A stretch of 7,330 nucleotides of DNA, taken from Planctomycetota bacterium (GTDB lineage: Bacteria > Planctomycetota > Planctomycetia > Pirellulales > Pirellulaceae). A program made the position numbers and the translations under genes. Every line of letters begins with the position of its first letter. The first letter of the stretch is position 1. Below the pieces are notes generated by a model. The model searched no databases and was not told where the DNA came from. It saw only the letters and a list, made by a program, of their open reading frames with translations. Shown piece by piece: positions 4,814-7,330 of the stretch. The stretch lies in NCBI GenBank assembly GCA_024274855.1, contig JAJSAJ010000028.1:1-7330 (forward strand), given 5' to 3'.

Positions 4814-6580
4814 TCATATCGAGTCGCGGTCATTAGGCAAGTCGGGACAATGCTGCGATCGATGGCGAATCGTTTCGACGGTCAACCAGATGAACCACGG
4901 GCAGAATTCAATCCAAGTCAGGACAAAGAAAAAAAACAACTCTCCATCGTACTGGGTGCCGAGAACCGGTTCGGTCGGCCAGTGATAGACCAGCCAGAAA
5001 CGCAGGTAGTATAGCAGAACCAAGCCGCTCAACGCCAACCACGCGCGGCTGCGCGCGAACATGACCAGCGGCAATGCCCAGGTCCAATACCACGGGTTCT
5101 GGGTCGGCGAGAGGAGCCAGAACCAGGCGAGGATCAGGAAGGCGGCACGTAACCAGGCGGTTGGCTCGGGGCGACGGTGAACCGGCCAGAGAATGCCGGC
5201 GATGATCGCAAGATAGACGAACATCGTCAGCAGACGCGTTACAAGAAATGGAGCCGATGCGGGTTCCAAGCCGGGCAATCGGGATGCGGCAGCCTGAATC
5301 GACACACGCCAGGTTTCCGGTAATACCGAAAACCACGCATCTTGGTCAGGTGCCGTTTCTGACCGCGGCTTCAGGTTTTCGAAGATGATCAAGAACACGA
5401 AATCGTTCATTTCCCAGTGACGCAGGAAGGTCTTAAGGCCCGCACTCGGATCCTGCGGCTCGATCGCTTGTGCATCAAGTGTTGTGGTCGGCACGGGCGG
5501 ATATGGGAGCGTATCAGTGGCGACCGGCTGGATTGCTTCTGGATCCGCCGCCTTGCGGCTCGGTAGCATCGGCCATACCAGGAGAAACGCAAGTCCCATG
5601 GAGACTGTGGTTGCCGACGCGGCGCACCGCCATCCATGGGTCCGAAACCAGATTAGTGTGAACCAAGGTGCAAGTACGATGGGATATAATTTGGCGCCGA
5701 TAGACAGCGCCAGTAACAGCCCTGTCAATAAAGTTTGTGTACAGGAAAACCGTTTCCAGCGGCCCATGACCAACGGCTTGACGGCAGAGTAAACGGCCCA
5801 CGTCGCCAGGAAAACGGCAATTGAATCGAGATGGCCCGTGTTGGCAGTCTCCTTAATAATTAATGGGCACCATCCATAGGCAATGGCCCAACCAGCGTGC
5901 AACTTCGTCAAGCGGAGCAACCCGATGATAACCGCCAACGTGGCAAAGTCGAACAGAACCAATATGAACTTCATAACCAGGATATATCCGAAAACCGAAG
6001 CTCCCTTGGGAGTGAGCAATGTCGCGAACGCAAACGCTGCCTGGCTGACCGGTGGGTAAATAGTTGGAAGCTCGGCGTAGTGGATCCGGGACAGCACCGT
6101 GTCAAGAGACGGATCGTCGTCTCGTAATTCGGCTAGCCGCCGCAGCTCGTCAGGTAATTGACTATCGGATGTCGGCCATGGTAACTGCTTCACCTGAGCG
6201 GGGCTGTAGCGGTACGGGTTGACGCCTGCAGCGACAGCCGATCCATCCCAGATATAGCGATAGATGTCGATTTCCAGAATGGGCCAACTGACGAGTGACG
6301 TGAGACGAAAAAGAAGACCAAACAACAGAATTGTGATTACCAACGCGGTGCCGGTTTTCATCCGTAATGCGACGACAAGAGCCGCCAAATAATAGGCGAA
6401 AGCAAAGGCGAGCAGGCCGAGCACCGCAAGGATCGGCCGGTTGGCCGGTGACGCGGCGGGGCCGAAACGGAAGCTGAGTATCGCGACGGCGCCGTAAGTA
6501 CCAAGTAGAAGAACTGCCAAAAGTACGAGTGTCGCGAACGATCTTCTCGATTGCGATGCTCCAGAATCCGGCACACTCAT
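4814..6580 (-). CDS. GT-C family membrane glycosyltransferase (GT87/DUF2029-like)
   Basis: The 588-residue product is a polytopic membrane protein with many hydrophobic segments, for example about 16-36, 48-71, 79-96, 198-222, 285-310, 325-340, 445-465 and 515-532, plus a Pro-rich loop (about 341-380). GT-C style motifs are clear: EIDIYRYIWDG (103-113) followed by NPYRYSP (121-127), YPPVSQ (175-180), TGHLDSIAVF (248-257), GAKLYP (295-300), GLKTFLRHWEMNDFVF (381-396) and PTQNPWYWTWALP (492-504). Members use polyprenyl-phosphate sugars to glycosylate acceptors on the outer face of the membrane; the acidic D105 is the likely catalytic candidate. The start codon overlaps the stop of the upstream glycosyltransferase as ATGA, so the two are translationally coupled. 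The sugar and acceptor cannot be read from sequence. A longer open frame to 7180 is a shadow of the upstream gene. Confidence 0.88.
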   Translation of the reverse strand: MSVPDSGASQSRRSFATLVLLAVLLLGTYGAVAILSFRFGPAASPANRPILAVLGLLAFAFAYYLAALVVALRMKTGTALVITILLFGLLFRLTSLVSWPILEIDIYRYIWDGSAVAAGVNPYRYSPAQVKQLPWPTSDSQLPDELRRLAELRDDDPSLDTVLSRIHYAELPTIYPPVSQAAFAFATLLTPKGASVFGYILVMKFILVLFDFATLAVIIGLLRLTKLHAGWAIAYGWCPLIIKETANTGHLDSIAVFLATWAVYSAVKPLVMGRWKRFSCTQTLLTGLLLALSIGAKLYPIVLAPWFTLIWFRTHGWRCAASATTVSMGLAFLLVWPMLPSRKAADPEAIQPVATDTLPYPPVPTTTLDAQAIEPQDPSAGLKTFLRHWEMNDFVFLIIFENLKPRSETAPDQDAWFSVLPETWRVSIQAAASRLPGLEPASAPFLVTRLLTMFVYLAIIAGILWPVHRRPEPTAWLRAAFLILAWFWLLSPTQNPWYWTWALPLVMFARSRAWLALSGLVLLYYLRFWLVYHWPTEPVLGTQYDGELFFFFVLTWIEFCPWFIWLTVETIRHRSQHCPDLPNDRDSI

Positions 6581-7326
6581 GATGTTGACCCGTCTGGTGA
6601 AGTCGACTTGCCGCGTCGGGTTGGCCTGAATCCGTACTTGGCGATCGTGTACAGAATCTTGACGCCCGCTTTGACCGAGCCCCAGAATGTTCCGCTGATC
6701 TTGCTCTTTCCGACTCGGCAACGGTACGGAACCGGAATCTCGACAATGCGCAGATGATCCTGAGCCGCCTTGATCTGCATTTCGATCGTCCAGCCGAAAT
6801 TGCGGTCCGACATGGCGAGATTGCAAAGTGCCTGGTAGTCGATCGCTCGGAATGGGCCCAAGTCCGAATAGGAGTGTCCAAATAAGTGCCGCATCAGGAA
6901 GCAGGCAAGCCGATTGCCGAAAATGCTCTGCGCCGGCATGGCACCCGGTTCGCGTTCGCCCAACAGCCGAGAACCGAGTACGAAATCCGCATTTCCAGCC
7001 AAGATAGGACCAACGAGATTGGGTAGATGGTCCGGATGATCGCTGTAGTCTGCGTCGAGAAAAACGACGATACTCGGTGCCGCCTGGCCGGCCTCTATCA
7101 ACTCCGTGATCGCACCAAGGCCCCGAAGGCAGGCTGCCCCGTAACCCCTTTGTGGCTCGTGGATAACCGTGGCCCCGCAACGGTCGGCTACCTCGGCCGA
7201 TCCATCGGTTGAGCCGTTGTCAACGACGATGACTCGCTGTACCTTGGGGAGATCCCCCAATACGAGCGGTAACGATTGGGACTCGTTCAACGCGGGAATC
7301 ACAACGGTGACGTGCGTCAGATCCAA
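6577..7326 (-). CDS. Family 2 glycosyltransferase, polyprenyl-phosphate sugar synthase type (start possibly beyond edge)
   Basis: The visible 249 residues form a complete GT-A domain: VTVVIPALNE (6-15), VVDNGSTDGS (34-43), the metal-binding DxD in FLDADYSD (89-96), GSRLLGERE (118-126), SDLGPFRAI (154-162), WTIEMQIKA (179-187) and RVGKSKISGT (204-213). This matches the dolichyl-phosphate glucose/mannose synthase group, which moves a sugar from a nucleotide donor to a polyprenyl phosphate at the cytoplasmic membrane face. No membrane segments follow the domain. The first in-window start is TTG at 7326, four bases from the edge. The frame remains open to the edge, so the true start may lie outside. 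The ATGA overlap with the GT-C gene suggests this enzyme makes the lipid-linked sugar that the GT-C enzyme consumes. It is not the TIGR04283-type arsenosugar glycosyltransferase as far as I can judge. Confidence 0.9.
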   Translation of the reverse strand: MDLTHVTVVIPALNESQSLPLVLGDLPKVQRVIVVDNGSTDGSAEVADRCGATVIHEPQRGYGAACLRGLGAITELIEAGQAAPSIVVFLDADYSDHPDHLPNLVGPILAGNADFVLGSRLLGEREPGAMPAQSIFGNRLACFLMRHLFGHSYSDLGPFRAIDYQALCNLAMSDRNFGWTIEMQIKAAQDHLRIVEIPVPYRCRVGKSKISGTFWGSVKAGVKILYTIAKYGFRPTRRGKSTSPDGSTS

Positions 7327-7330
7327 GCCA

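Noticed and set aside
4636..4833. A 65-residue minus-strand open frame between the GT-C and anti-sigma genes.
   Set aside because: It overlaps the dispersed repeat, has no recognisable domain, and the corresponding part of copy 1 reads in a different frame, so coding is not conserved.
4814..7180. A 788-residue version of the GT-C gene.
   Set aside because: The extra 200 residues are the out-of-frame shadow of the upstream GT2 gene. The ATG at 6580 with the ATGA overlap fits the family start.
6577..7326. Assignment of the GT2 as an arsenosugar-specific glycosyltransferase.
   Set aside because: Its motifs fit the common polyprenyl-phosphate sugar synthase group, and the overlap with a GT-C gene explains it without arsenic.

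Overview
The window looks like a piece of a Planctomycetota chromosome, probably Pirellulales-like. This is inferred from protein style, moderate GC, wide intergenic spaces and dispersed noncoding repeats; no rRNA or other taxonomic marker is present. All six supported protein genes lie on the minus strand, so transcription runs from high to low coordinates. I see no tRNA, rRNA, CRISPR array or transposase gene.

In transcription order: (1) 7326-6577, a family 2 glycosyltransferase of the polyprenyl/dolichyl-phosphate sugar synthase type, whose start may lie beyond the right edge. (2) 6580-4814, a multi-spanning GT-C membrane glycosyltransferase that overlaps the first gene by ATGA. Together they form a probable lipid-linked sugar synthesis and transfer pair. 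(3) 4445-4185, a small zinc-binding anti-sigma factor with no sigma factor beside it. (4) 3665-2913, a secreted protein made of three YHS-like repeats. (5) 2655-1807, a membrane-anchored DUF547 protein. (6) 1323-151, an ArsM arsenite S-adenosylmethionine methyltransferase of the long, arsenosugar-associated type, with all expected cysteines and a Cys-ending tail.

The noncoding DNA is the most unusual part. A 135-bp element at 3694-3828 has 24-bp terminal inverted repeats (21 of 24 matching) and is flanked by a perfect 9-bp direct repeat. This is the structure of a MITE with its target-site duplication, and it sits just upstream of the YHS gene's ribosome binding site. A second repeat family of about 250-270 bp occurs at about 1434-1700 and 4483-4736, just upstream of arsM and of the anti-sigma gene, with an inverted fragment at 29-61. 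The copies share a 50-bp core with one mismatch. Indels that break every reading frame show that it is noncoding.

Functionally, arsM gives the locus an arsenic-methylation theme. DUF547, the YHS-repeat protein and the anti-sigma factor may be accessory or regulatory genes, but the wide gaps (257-519 bp) argue against a single operon and the link is inference. Only the two glycosyltransferase genes are clearly co-transcribed. The radical SAM partner of arsenosugar synthesis (ArsS) is not in the window.
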